From Dioszegia crocea (lineage: Eukaryota > Basidiomycota > Tremellomycetes > Tremellales > Bulleribasidiaceae), in NCBI GenBank assembly GCA_001600615.1, contig BCKK01000015.1, forward strand, positions 1 to 25,217: a stretch of DNA of 25,217 nt, read 5' to 3'. Numbering within the stretch: position 1 is the first letter of the stretch; the number at the start of each line of letters is the position of its first letter. The notes below the pieces were generated by a model. That model ran no database searches. It worked only from the letters and a program-made list of their open reading frames with translations, and was not told the origin of the DNA. The position numbers and the translations under genes are program-made. This document shows positions 1-10,654 of this stretch, piece after piece.

Positions 1-400
1 TCCGATGTTTAGGTGGGAAGGAGGGAAGATGGTGGAGAAGCCTTGAGAGGCAGTGGAGGGATGGAGGGATCAGTGGACTCGATGTGCCGTCATGAGAAGG
101 GCAGCAGCGAGAAGACGAGCAACAGGACAGAAGCGAGTCCCCAAGGATATTGTCCTTGAACAGTCTGAGATCGCTCCCACTCGATTGCCCGCTCTTGGCA
201 AGCACGAGGCTTGTCCCCAAGGCGGATACTATCAGCGCCTGAGCTGGAAGCAAGAGCGGTCGGGAGGCTAAACGCACATCTACGCTTCGCAGGGACAATG
301 CCGAGTATATAGTAGACAGGCCTATGAGGTGCATACAAAGATGGCCGAACTTCGACTCCCTGCTCGCACTAGAAACAAGTCTCCGCCCGAGCTAGAGCTC
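1..400. other. Gene-free left edge, possibly a promoter of a leftward gene
   Basis: I see no coding region here on either strand; the open frames are short and resemble nothing. The minus strand of 1-80 is pyrimidine-rich, as is common in fungal transcription-start regions, and a TATATA-like stretch lies near 306-312. Both would fit the 5' region of a gene that starts left of the window. The right part is also the 3' flank of MET16. This is a weak inference. Confidence 0.3.
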
Positions 401-1384
401 CTACTTGGCAGCTTCCGATCCCTCCGTTGCCCCTGTCGCCTGCTTCTGCTCGAACTTCTGCTTCATCTCAAAGTAGTTCGAGTGCAGCCCACATTCGGTC
501 TTGCTCTTTCCTTGCCATCTTCCCGACCGTTCTCCTGCATCCACCTGAGATGGGTCGGGCAGAGCTGTAGAGTGCACATCGCCAATAGACCGATATCCCT
601 GGTCCAGCAGAGGATTATATGGGACGCCCCTGATTGATCAGCAAATAGCCAGCCACCTAGAAATGGCTCAAGCTCACTCTTTGTCAATGTAGTCCTTGAC
701 CTCTTTGAAGCTCCAGAAGATCAATGGGTTGATCTTGATCAATCCCCGCTCATCAACCTCCACCACCCTCAGTTCTGCACGGTCCGCTCCTTGACTCCGC
801 CTTCGGCCCGTAATCACCGCTCGGACACCCAATTCCTTGTACGCCCGAGCAGCAGGCTCAACTTTGACCAGGTAATCATAGCTCCCCTCATCCGTCTCCC
901 ATAGCTTCTCGCCATACTTGGCTGTAAACTCCTCTTGAGTCGATACGCCCGGTGGTGTGTAGGTGTTTAGGGGAGCAAGGTAGGTATCTGCGGCGGTTTG
1001 AGATAGGGCGACGGTTTCTGGGAAGTGATGTAGGGTGTCTAGAAATATCTAAGGGTCAGTCGTGGCCCGTCTAGCTGCAGTGAGTAGTGCTTACTAATGG
1101 CACGAGGTGAGTCTCGTTTCTTTCTAGCGAGATCTTAGAGACCATGTCGAGCGCAGCGAGACCAGTGCTGAGAAGGGTCAGTAATTGCCGATACAGTTCC
1201 TGCAACCGATCTACGACAGGACTCACAGACCGAACGCAGTAGTCTGGAACAATCCCTCAACGTGGTCGACAGCCCAACGCAGGATGTCCTGGGGAGACTT
1301 GCCGTCCAGCTCGGCATTGATCTGCTGGAGCTCTTCTGAGCTGAATTGAGGATTGAGGTCGTCAGAGGGGCCTGCGGTAGACAT
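401..1384 (-). CDS. MET16: Phosphoadenosine phosphosulfate (PAPS) reductase
   Basis: Reduces PAPS to sulfite with thioredoxin as electron donor, a cytosolic step of assimilatory sulfate reduction toward cysteine and methionine. Four exons: 1384-1227, 1167-1095, 1048-678 and 629-401, joined by GT-AG introns of 46-53 nt, giving 276 aa, close to yeast Met16 (about 260 aa). Seen in the translation: [14 protein letters not shown] (residues 48-61, nucleotide-binding loop), [12 protein letters not shown] (78-89), ITGRRRSQG (156-164), a [17 protein letters not shown] stretch (202-218) and the C-terminal KTECGLH with the catalytic cysteine C247. The CC...CC iron-sulfur motif of APS reductases is absent, so the substrate should be PAPS. 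The start gives a normal N-terminus. It shares a 255 bp divergent promoter with LHS1; a TCACGTG box there suggests sulfur-responsive control. Confidence 0.97.
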
Positions 1385-1437
1385 CTTGTGTATGTTATTC
1401 GAGTGTATGGGCGGGTTTGAGGGCTGAACCGGTCCTT

Positions 1438-1443
1438 CTTATA
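1438..1443 (-). promoter_or_regulatory. Candidate TATA box of MET16
   Basis: TATAAG read on the minus strand, 54 bp upstream of the MET16 start codon. Position is plausible for a core promoter, but the motif is short and untested. Confidence 0.35.
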
Positions 1444-1514
1444 GGTTCGTAGTGGATGTATGCTTTGTCAGAATTCAGAATTCAACTTTTGGGAATCTCG
1501 GCCATGACGCCATC

Positions 1515-1531
1515 CACGTGTTAGTCACGTG
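1515..1531. promoter_or_regulatory. Two CACGTG E-boxes in the MET16-LHS1 divergent promoter
   Basis: CACGTG occurs at 1515-1520 and again at 1526-1531, 11 bp apart, the second within TCACGTG (1525-1531). In budding yeast TCACGTG upstream of MET16 and other MET genes is the Cbf1-Met4-Met28 site; that this fungus uses the same regulators is inference. The pair lies about 131-147 bp from the MET16 start codon and 109-125 bp from the LHS1 start codon, so it could act on both genes. Confidence 0.55.
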
Positions 1532-1639
1532 CACAGGACGGAGATTAGCCTCATCTCCATGCGTCGCGTCCGCGCCAAAAGTCGACGTGGAGATGGCATT
1601 CAAGCCATAGCTCTGATACATTCTACTACATCTAGCATC

Positions 1640-4527
1640 ATGAAGGTCTCAGCCCATATCCTATGGGCCGCAGCTCTCCTCATATCCCCCGCGGTACAGG
1701 CCGCAGTGCTCGCCATCGACTACGGAGCAGAGTTCACCAAGCTCTCGCTTGTCAAACCTGGGGTACCGTTCGATGTTGTCCTAGACCGGGATAGTAAGCG
1801 GAAGATCAGCAGTGTGGTAGGGTGGAAGAGGGATGACAGAGTGTTTGGAGCAGAGGGAAAGATGTCGGTGAGTTGAAAAGAGCTCTTCTGTGCCCTCGTG
1901 CCGAGCTCACTCTGCAGGCAACGCGATTTCCAGATACCCATTTCCCATATATAAAACCCCTACTCGCTTCGAATTCCATCCCTTCACTTCCTCTCTACCC
2001 TTCAGCACCTCAACTTATCAACGACACTTTAATATTCCCACACATCTCCGCCCCCTCACATCTCTCCCCCGCCCCCTCGTCACCGCAGGAGGTATGGTCA
2101 CCTACTGCTCTCCTCGCCCACCAGCTCTCCTACTTCCGCGGTCTGGCTCAATCACTCGCTGGCGAGCCTGTCAAAGACGTCATCGTTACCGCGCCAGCAT
2201 GGTGGACCCAGTCTCAACGGCGGGCATACCGTGATGCGCTCGAACTCCAGGGTTTGACGTGCCTGGGTATGATTGGTGAGGGAACAGCCGTTGGCTTGAA
2301 CTTCGCCATGACCCGATCTTTCCCCGACTATAATGCCACTACAGGCGAAGGCGAGAGAGAATTCCACATAATCTACGACTCCGGAGCTTTGTCCACCACA
2401 GCCACCGTCTTGGCATTCTACCAAACCTCGGTGCTTCCCTTCCCTAAAAGCAAAAACCCGGTAAACACCACTCATATCGAAGTGCTCGCTACGGGCTGGC
2501 AGGAGATTGGTGGGGTACAGCTAGATGTGATTATCCGGGATATGCTCGTCAAGGACTTTGCCAAGAAGAGCGGCAGCGAGGTTAGCGGGGACAAGCGCGC
2601 AATGGCAAAGTTGGCCAGGGAGGCAAATAGGGTCAAGCACATTCTCAGTGCAAATCAGGAAAGCAACGTCGCTGTGAGTGTTCATGTAATCTGCTCGGCA
2701 ACAAATGCTGATTTGCAGATCGAATCACTCTTCAATGACATTGACTACAAGTCTCGTCTCTCCCGAGCCAATCTCGAAGCGGCATTCGAAACTTCCCTCG
2801 ACCGATTCTCTTCTCCCATCACCTCAGCGCTGCAGAAGTCCGGCCTCAGCATGAAAGACATCACCTCTGTCATTCTCTTCGGAGGCAACACTCGTGTACC
2901 CCTCGTGCAGTCGTCGATACGATCCGTGCTAGGCGATAAGGAAGATATCATTGCGCAGAATGTCAACTCGGATGAGGCGGCAGTGCTCGGTGCGGCATTT
3001 TGGGGTGCGGCACTCAGTCGGCAATTCAAGATGAAGAAGCTCGAGTTGCATGAGCGGAGCGTCTACTCGTTTGAGGCTGGAGTAGGGGGCGAGGTTCTTT
3101 TCCCTGCTGGTACACCTTTGGGCGAGAGAAAAGGTCTGATTTTACCCGCTGTAGACCAGTCGGTCGAGGTGTCTCAGGATGGGTATGTTTCTCAACGACG
3201 AGAGAAAGGTTAAAAGCTGATTGATAGATTCCCTTTGTTCGCGATCCAATTCACCGACGTCGCTGCTTCCCTTTCCAACTTCTCGTCTCCCGAACCAGTC
3301 ATCAATCTGACGTTCCGTCTAGATCACCGAGGCCACATCGCAGCTGCCAACGCCGTCATTATTTCCAACGCCACGGCCCCTGAAGAGTCTACCGGCGGTG
3401 TTGCGGGCGCGCTCAAGGGGCTGTTCGGGAAGAAGGAGAAGAAGACCGAGGGTGAGGCTGCGGTGGGTGAAGATTCGGAAGGAGAGGATGGTGATGCTGC
3501 TGTCGAGTTGAAGAAGGAGGCAAAGAAGGAGAAAGTGGCCGTGAAGTTTAGGGAGAAGGCGTTGGGATTGAAGGCTTTGACGGGCGAGGAGAAACGAGTG
3601 ACGATGGCGAGGTGAGCTCATATGGACGCTCCGAGATGGCGCACCCAAGCTGACTCGTAGGCTTACTTCCATCGCGTCATTCGAAGCCGCCCGGACATCC
3701 CGCGAAGAAGCGCGAAACGGGCTCGAGGGCTATCTGTACCGACTGACTGGCCTACTCGACCCGCAAACCGACAACACGGCGCTGCAGGAGTATTCCAAGC
3801 CCGAGGACCAGGAGAAGATACGGGTGTTGAAGGATGAGACATTCGAGTGGTTACTGGAGAATGCAGAGGGCGCGGATGAGAAAACTCTCCGTGAGAAGCG
3901 TGCCGAACTGGAGTGAGTTGACGGGTCCTTTTTCTTGTATTTCGACCGTCAACTGACAAGTTTCCAGAAAACTCGAAGCTCCCATCATCCTTCGATTCCA
4001 AGAATCCCGCACCCGACCCAAAGCCGTCGAAGATTTCCAACAAGCAATGTTTGCCGCCCGATCTTTCCTCATTGAAGCACAATCCAACGTGACTTTGGCC
4101 AAAGCAGCCGTAGCTGCTTCTACACCCGAATTACCGGCTGCCGGACCGAAATATACAGATGAGGAATTAAAGGGGATAGAAACCATGATGAAGGAGCTTG
4201 AAGAGTGGGTGGATGACGTGATGAGCCGACAGGTGTTTTTGGAGGCCGATAAGACTGAGACGCCGCTCGTGATGAGTAAAGAGTTGGACGATAAGGGAAA
4301 GACACTGCAGTCGAGTGTGAGTTTGGCTGAATTGTACGGTGGGGGGGAAAGTTGCTGATGGATCATAGGTACTTCGCTTGACTGCGAAGAAGAATCCTAG
4401 GGCGCCCAAACCTAAGGTCTCCTCGTCATCTTCTAGTTCATCGACAGCGACGACATCTACGGGATCAGAGGTACCGACGGGATCAGCGGATGCGGAGGCG
4501 GATGCGCCAAAGCACGAAGAATTATGA
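1640..4527 (+). CDS. LHS1: ER-lumenal Hsp70-like chaperone (Lhs1/HYOU1/GRP170 family)
   Basis: Large Hsp70 of the ER lumen; the family acts as nucleotide exchange factor for Kar2/BiP and as a holdase in translocation and folding. Seven exons: 1640-1867, 1918-2673, 2719-3182, 3228-3611, 3661-3912, 3968-4316 and 4369-4527; 863 aa, typical of the family. Signal peptide at residues 1-21, then the Hsp70 start motif AIDYGAEFTKL (25-35), a nucleotide-binding domain to about residue 430 with FGGNTR at 382-387, a beta domain, a highly charged K/E-rich loop (about 550-586), an alpha-helical C-terminal region, a Ser/Thr tail, and a C-terminal HEEL that serves as an HDEL-like retrieval signal. The 45 nt intron at 2674-2718 is in frame and stop-free. 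GACGTGG at 1584-1590 could be a UPR-type site, weakly supported. Confidence 0.96.
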
Positions 4528-4723
4528 GCTGGTCCATTACATGTCTTGACGAAGAGTATTAGATGCACGACCATCAACATGGATGCCCTGGGATTGTCGT
4601 AGATAGATGACGAGCACGAACGCATCTCGAAAGTCACTGCATGTTTCTCCGACACGCAAGATTCCGTTACAGCCCGCTGTGATTCCTCTTTTCCCTTGAA
4701 TGTTCCCCCAAAATTTCCTCTGT

Positions 4724-5941
4724 TCAGCGCTTCTCCTCGAGACCATGACCTTCCGTCGTTCCCCTTTCACGCGAAACATCGTCCCCAATAAACTTCCCGG
4801 GGGTAAAGACGATCCAGATGATGAGGGCGAGAATGACGGGTGTAAATTCCAGGATACCGAATAGGTACTCGTGGCTCGAAGCATAGCCGAAGAAACCTAC
4901 AGAATCAGCCTCATCTCCCTAAATCGGGTGCAAACCAAGCAGCTCACCTTGTGCAGTCTCGGCCAGACGGAAGACTGTCCTGAGGAGGATCAAGAGTGAT
5001 GTGGCTAGCATCACCCACAGGAATCGCCTAAGCTGAGACACTCGGAGTGGAGATGAGGCGGCCAAGGTCCCGGCCGTGGTATCTAGCGGTGCGGGTTTTT
5101 GGGCGCGCGAGATGGCCACGAGGAGAATAACGAGGAAGATGAGGAACGAAACAGTCTGACCAGGATAAGCTTTGGGTGTTGGAGAAAGGGGGCCAAAAGG
5201 GGTAACCTACCTGAATAGCAAGACCGGCCAGGAGGATGTTGTTGGCTGTTTCTGACGAGACCTTGACGGGGTTACCTCTCGCTATGGCTGATTGAGAAAC
5301 GCCGATGAGAGCCGCACCGGCAACTTGGATCCCGGTCGTGACGGTATCAGCAGTGATGAAGACTAGATGTGATCAGCTCTGAGTTATCGCGCGTGGAGAT
5401 AGGTGAAAAATGGCGTACTGGCGAGAACGATTTTAGGGCGAAGGATGAGTAGTCGATCTGCGCCGTGGAAGCCCTGAACAAGGAGTGTGAGGGAGAGGTA
5501 GATGGCTGCGGTGAATAAGACGGGGGCCTGAAAGCATAGTCAGCCAGATCCTCCATTGTCGTAAACTTGGAACTCACCACGACGATCAAAAAGTATTGAA
5601 CGATAAATGGAACCACCACAAATGGTTTGAAGTGATTATATATCCTAGCGGCATATCCTCCACATTCCATCAACTAATCTGCATCAGCTCCTGCTCATAC
5701 CCCCGATGAGGGTCTTGATTTTGCCTGAAAGACTTACCGAGCCAAAACACAACAAGCCATGGAAACTCCGGTAACCCTTTCCTTTTCGTTTCATATACCA
5801 TCCATTTGCCAAGGCAGCAGCGAGGAAGGTGACTGCTGCTACGATGGCGAGTGGGAGTGAAGGGATGTAGCCGTATATTACAATACCAGCTTCGCCCTCT
5901 GCAGGGTTTGGGTTACGGGGACCGGTATAAGCGGATGACAT
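4724..5941 (-). CDS. RTA1-like seven-transmembrane protein
   Basis: Fungal lipid-translocating exporter family (RTA1/RSB1/RTM1 group), plasma-membrane proteins linked to lipid stress and drug resistance; the exact substrate cannot be read from sequence. Six exons: 5941-5738, 5673-5578, 5527-5419, 5362-5211, 5155-4948 and 4896-4724; 313 aa, usual for the family. After splicing the family hallmarks appear: an N-terminal TM near residues 30-50, LMECGGYAARI in the second segment, APVLFTAAIYLSL, the FITADTVTTGIQVAG segment, and the RTVFRLAE motif followed by a glutamate-containing last loop. Seven hydrophobic segments can be counted. The C-tail is short, charged and cytosolic (about 30 residues). 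It is convergent with LHS1, with 196 bp between stop codons. Confidence 0.95.
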
Positions 5942-6033
5942 CCTGGTCGGGGCCGCGCTCGAATTAGGAAAGCTGGAAAAAGGTGTATGTGGAAGTGAGA
6001 GTAGGGGGATGTGTTGCGGTAGCCAAGATGTTG

Positions 6034-6042
6034 CTTTATATA
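6034..6042 (-). promoter_or_regulatory. TATA box of the RTA1-like gene
   Basis: TATATAAAG on the minus strand, 93 bp upstream of the start codon at 5941. A strong consensus match in a normal position. Confidence 0.6.
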
Positions 6043-6216
6043 CAGAGAGGGGACGTCGGGGATGTTACTCGGGCATCTTGTTGACGAGATGAACTTTTCA
6101 CCCCGCGATTTACGGCTCGCCCCGTCGATCCGTGCCTGTTCGGCTCACGGAAGCTTGGCGATGAAATGACGATACATGCCGTAAAACTCCGCATTCCTCC
6201 TCGGACCCAAATACAT

Positions 6217-6243
6217 CTAGGCGCTTCTAGGAGCTTCTAGGCG
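6217..6243. repeat. Short 10 bp tandem repeat, 2.7 copies
   Basis: Units CTAGGCGCTT, CTAGGAGCTT and a partial CTAGGCG start at 6217, 6227 and 6237, a period of exactly one helical turn. It lies about 275-300 bp upstream of the RTA1-like start codon and may be a regulatory array; TTC triplets on one face recall a heat-shock element, but no clean one is present. Confidence 0.5.
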
Positions 6244-6411
6244 TCGACCAGCTCCGCCCGGGGGACATGTCTGGCAGTCCCTGTGGGTAAGGGCTCGGCA
6301 GGAGGGCTGTTTAATGAAAACAGCGAGTATTTGATAGCTCATTTACATGCAACTCAAAGCTCAAGCAGCAGCACCCCTCTATAAGAATACCCCCTCATCT
6401 CCTGGAGCCCG

Positions 6412-7298
6412 TCACGTCGCTGTAGATTTGCCTCCTATCTGAATCGCAAGATCTGCGACCTCGGTATGATCCGCTGTATGTGCCATCCTATGGAAGAAAG
6501 AGCAAGTTCCGTCTGTAATTTTCAGCTTCGTACATCCTCAGCAATGCGATAATACTCACCGGCCTCAAGAATCATCTCACCGCCATTCTGCCCTACCGGT
6601 CCCGTAGTCCCAATGAGTGCGGGATTACGGAGTGGACCGTTTGTCAAGTATTTCCAAATCCTGCTCCATTTGGATCCTAGTGCTTGACCATACCCGCCAG
6701 ATTGGCCTTCGGGCGCCATGACTAACTTGTCGGAAAAGTCGAATATTTTATAAAGGCCTAGATCGGGGTTCGCATAGATCGGAAATGGGCAGGATGTGTC
6801 TTTGGCGTATTGAGATATAGGGGAAGCATCCCCGCAACCGATGATGATCACTGATGAATTTCAGCCTTTTCCCATCGAAGTTGGCCAGATGTAGGGGAGC
6901 TCTGCCTTGTGATCTGCTTCTAGTCGCTAGGGGCAGTAACCAGGGTAGGCAGATAGTGGAACATAGGACTGGTTGACGACAAAGTGAAAGACCTACGGGA
7001 TGTGTTGTCCGGCAGGGTAGGCAATGAAGATGCTAGATCCGAAACGTATAACTGGCAAGCTCCGCACCCTATCAAGAAACGATTAGCTTCTCATGCTTGT
7101 CATGTGGAAGATTCACGTACAGAAGTGACGGATAAACACTACGACCGTTCGCTTTCCTCCAGTGATCGCTCCAAATGTCGTTGATTTTCCATCTTTGTCC
7201 AGTAGAGTGATGTCTCCAGCCGCAGTGAGTTGGTCCGCTGACGGGAAGCTTGAAGAGTTTGAAGAGGGCCCAGCTTTTGGCTGTATCATGTCGCTCAT
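6412..7298 (-). CDS. AhpC/TSA-2 thioredoxin-fold protein (peroxiredoxin-like 2 / AAED1 type)
   Basis: Belongs to the AhpC-TSA_2 family (PRXL2/AAED1-like), thioredoxin-fold proteins with a presumed thiol redox role; substrate unknown. Four exons: 7298-7121, 7068-6997, 6850-6560 and 6512-6412; 213 aa. The splice after VFIRHF rebuilds the active-site segment FIRHFWCGACQLYV with a CxxC pair, then NTSLIIIGCGD, CPFPIYANP and the C-terminal HRMAHTADHTEVADL. The last intron was placed at acceptor 6513-6515 because this restores the family C-terminus; reading through it meets a stop after 13 codons. The second intron (146 nt) is much longer than its neighbours. Start chosen at the first ATG next to the conserved part; the open frame continues upstream without similarity. 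Confidence 0.92.
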
Positions 7299-7679
7299 AG
7301 TGTATAGAATAGAACGTGTGTTCGCTGCGTGTTTCAATGTGTGCGATACTGTGGATTGATGAGGTATGCTATCGCAAAAATGGTACTCTGGCGCCGAGGT
7401 GAATTGGCACCGAACATTCGCCGGGAAGTCCAGGTGGCATATTATGTAAGAAAGAGCAATCCGCTGTGGATCGCGAGTGCCATGGTTAAAGAACCAATAC
7501 AAGTCGTTCCATGAGGCGCTACTGGACAGAGGACATCACTGAGCGGGGACTCCCTAGCGATTCACTCAGCCTAGCGAACAATCAAAACTTAGTCCAAAAT
7601 CCATTAAAAGATTGTCCAATCCCCAAATGACCCAGCCCAAATCCAAGTCACCTACTACCTGTTGACCCACGCTCAGGCC
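7299..7679. other. Intergenic: 5' region of the AhpC/TSA-2 gene and 3' flank of RRN7
   Basis: No coding region supported. It should contain the promoter of the leftward AhpC/TSA-2 gene; no clear TATA box seen. Confidence 0.5.
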
Positions 7680-10339
7680 TCACTCATCCTCCTCAATCCC
7701 GCTCTCGGCACTCATCTCAACATCATCATCATCCACCTCAAACTCAACCACCATCTCTCCACCTCTCCCACTCACCCCCGCCCTAGACTTACTCCTCCCC
7801 TTCCCATATTTCCCCCTCTGACTAATCTTCCGTACCTTCCGAACCTGCTCCAATCTCCTCTCAATGAGCTGCACTACTTCCGCCACGTCTGCAGGTTTCA
7901 TACCGACCATTTCGGCGCCGCAACGTATTACGGCGTCGTAGTCCCTTGGTAGAGTGCCCGTTGTGTCTTTCGGGTCAAAAGAGCGGATCTCATCCCCTGG
8001 TTCAGGTGGGATACCGGTGCCGGGAACTAGAGGTGGCGGGGTAGCGGTAAGGATGGGCAGAGCAGTGTGGAAGTGCCGGAAGGATGTGGGAGGGGGAAGA
8101 GGTGCTGGGATTGGGGTCGAAGCAACGAGAGGGAAGGTCAGGATGTCTATTCACAATCAGCTCTGGTTTTGAGGATGTGCTTCAGCAGTTATATTCGACC
8201 GCGACCTGAGAAGGAGAACGCACCGCTGCCTGAAGGAGGTTCGCGATCTTTGAGTAGAACATCCTCGGCAAAGTTCAAGTATCGGTCGATATCATCTATC
8301 GCCAAGGAGGCATAATCCCTGAACCAATCAGCGATGCAAAAGTGACAATCCTTGGATCGACTTACCGATTCTGTAATCGATCTCGGGATGGATTAAGCGC
8401 GCCCGCTCTCAGACGCGTTTCGAGCTCTTCAACCCAGATCTTCCCATCGGGCATTCCCACGATTGGATCATGTTTATCACCCGCTCGCCTTTACATCAGC
8501 TCAAGCATCTCAGTCTGCCGCAAGACTCACCGCGTATTCCCATCCAGCCCATAGCTCATCTTCATCACTACAACCCATGCCGCCATGACCGCCAATTCAG
8601 GCATGATGACATCCCTATTTCGGTCTGTTCGGCGATATAGGCTCGTGGCCAATTTCGCACCTATATCTACCTCAGACTCGTCGCCATCGTCGTCTTCGTC
8701 GTAGTCATTGTCAACGTCGGAGTTGTTGAGACTTTTGGTTTTGCGTGTAGTTGATCGAGCTCGAGAATGGGTCCGGGAAGGTCCTCGAGTAGAATTCCGA
8801 CGAGATATTCGTTTGGATCCCCTTGAGCGACGTGCGCGTTGTGTGATGGATGATTCGAGGAGGGATGTGTTTATGTCTACCAGGTCTAAGATGCGGGTGA
8901 CTTGAGAGTATGTCACAGCTATACTAAGTCAGCTGCGCGCCTTCTACGTAGGGAAGGGACCGGATAGCTCACGTGTACCGCCGAGACCACCTATGATGCG
9001 CCATGAGACCAACGGGAGATTGACGTCAGGTATTGGGATTCCAAAATCTGTATTCAAAATCCTTGCTAGGAGACGTAGGGAGGCGAAGATGTATTTTGGA
9101 GATGGACATCGCTGGAAAGTCAGTCAAAAGGCACGATTTCTGACAGTAAGACTGATCTGCGACTCACGATAGGCCAGAGAGATTGCATGACGTTTCGATT
9201 CATATGTGCCCGCATTTCCGCAGGCAAGAGTGTTGAGTGGGCGAAATCGAGATAGGGTATCGTATTCTCATTGACCAAACTGCAACGTCAGCTAGAGTAT
9301 CCTATATACGCTGCAGCCGGCTTATCGATATGACTCACTTTTCCATATCCACACACATCGTACCCCTTCGCACGATACACAATCCCAGCAAAAGCACAAT
9401 GAGCGTATCCGACACCTTGACGCGTCTCTTCTTCCTGACTTTCTTGCCCCCTGCCCCTCTTCTACCTCCAGGTTGATACCCTTCCTCCTTATCCGACAGC
9501 TCAGATAGGCGTGACATCTCCTCCAAGAGTTCCAAGTCCACTTCCGGATCATCCTCCTTATCAGACTTATCAGACGCGGCTTCATCGTCGTCGCCCTCGT
9601 CGTCCGAGTCGGACTTATCGTGGTCCGCTTCTAGCCTTCCGATTAGGCCCTGCGAAGCTGATTTGGAGGGAAGGGGTTGACGTATTGGCGTTTGAGAACG
9701 AGAGCGAGAGGGTCCAGAAGTGTCCTCGGGCGGTGGAGGTAGGGCGGAAATGGCAAGTTGATACGTCCACAGGTCTCTCACAATCATCTGAGGTATATCA
9801 GCTTTGCGTCTCATGGTCACAAGGAAACCATCTCCAGAGACTTCAAAGCTGAACTCACCTCGTAGACTTCTGGAAGATCCCAAAGCTTTCGTATAGCCTG
9901 TACTTGCGTCCTCAGCAACAACTGCAAAGCTTGTAACCGCAGATACTCTGCGTCATCCCCTTCATAGTCTTCACACTCAGCAATATCCAGCACCGCTTGA
10001 TCATGCTAAAGACTCACATGCCTCATTCTTGCCGCCCTTCTCTTTCCTCGGGGCTCGCTTTCCAGTCTTCATCTTGCGTCTTTGCAAAGCGTGCATGCTC
10101 GGCCCTTCAGCTTCTTGGTTCTCGACGCGGAAGTCCTGATAGTCAGCTGTGTCCGAAAGATGGGGAGCTGTTGCACCAGCGTTTATGCGTTGATCTGAAG
10201 CGAGGTCCAGTGTCCCCATTTGCAGCACATCTCACTCACGACGTACCTGATAGACATGCCCATCCTCACAGACTGCGCTGCCCGTAACATTGTCCCTGCG
10301 CCATCGCCTCGAGCCGCACACGGGACAAGCACGGACCAT
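7680..10339 (-). CDS. RRN7: RNA polymerase I core factor subunit Rrn7 (TAF1B-like)
   Basis: TFIIB-like subunit of the Pol I core factor, which recruits Pol I to the rDNA promoter in the nucleolus. Ten exons: 10339-10247, 10135-10018, 9968-9859, 9787-9339, 9279-9168, 9111-8973, 8918-8531, 8488-8366, 8318-8224 and 8146-7680; 697 aa, longer than yeast Rrn7 (514 aa). The N-terminus is the RRN7 zinc ribbon with C5, C8, C24 and H28. A YLRLQALQLLLRTQV segment follows, then cyclin-like regions including ENTIPYLDF and YGLDG (463-467) with DPIVGMPDGK after it. The extra length is in acidic, serine-rich and arginine-rich low-complexity tracts and an acidic C-terminus. Introns 2 and 7 use AAG acceptors, chosen because only these keep frame and family motifs; intron 2 is the least certain splice. 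Confidence 0.93.
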
Positions 10340-10654
10340 CCTTCACTGATTTCTCCGTATGCTATATCGGAATCATGGCCGGGTCTAGGTAGCGGTCTAG
10401 CTGATATGACTGGGTAGTTGTTGCTCTCTACAGCTGGGCTGCAACTCTGCGCTGAAATTCAAAGCTCAAAGCTGACATCGGTCAGATCCGGTGCCTGAGT
10501 GACGTGGTAAAGTCGACGCGCCGGTAACAACCCTGAAACGTCATGGCTACTGCATACTACATAGCTACTCTGAGCTCTGTGCATCTATACATCCAGCAAC
10601 CACCACAGCATCAGCATCCACAGCTCAATGAACTGATACTCGGACCAGGATATC
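10340..10654. promoter_or_regulatory. Bidirectional promoter between RRN7 and CAP2
   Basis: The 315 bp separating two divergent start codons must hold both promoters. No TATA box stands out for either gene, consistent with constitutive housekeeping expression. Confidence 0.6.

Larger units (their letters stand above)
5942..6411. other. Intergenic: RTA1-like promoter and 3' flank of the AhpC/TSA-2 gene
   Basis: No gene seen. The left part is the promoter of the RTA1-like gene with a TATA box; a 10 bp-periodic repeat sits at 6217-6243. Confidence 0.6.

Noticed and set aside
3851..4366. 171-codon open frame antisense to LHS1
   Set aside because: It lies across LHS1 exons and introns, has no recognisable motif, and the sense strand gives a continuous conserved chaperone.
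5684..5941. 85-residue protein as a separate small gene
   Set aside because: It is exon 1 of the RTA1-like gene read into its first intron; splicing at 5737 continues the family sequence.
6522..6851. Stop after EYYRIAEDVRS as the true end of the AhpC/TSA-2 protein
   Set aside because: Splicing from 6559 to 6513 restores a conserved HRMAHTADHTEV C-terminus, so the stop is intronic.
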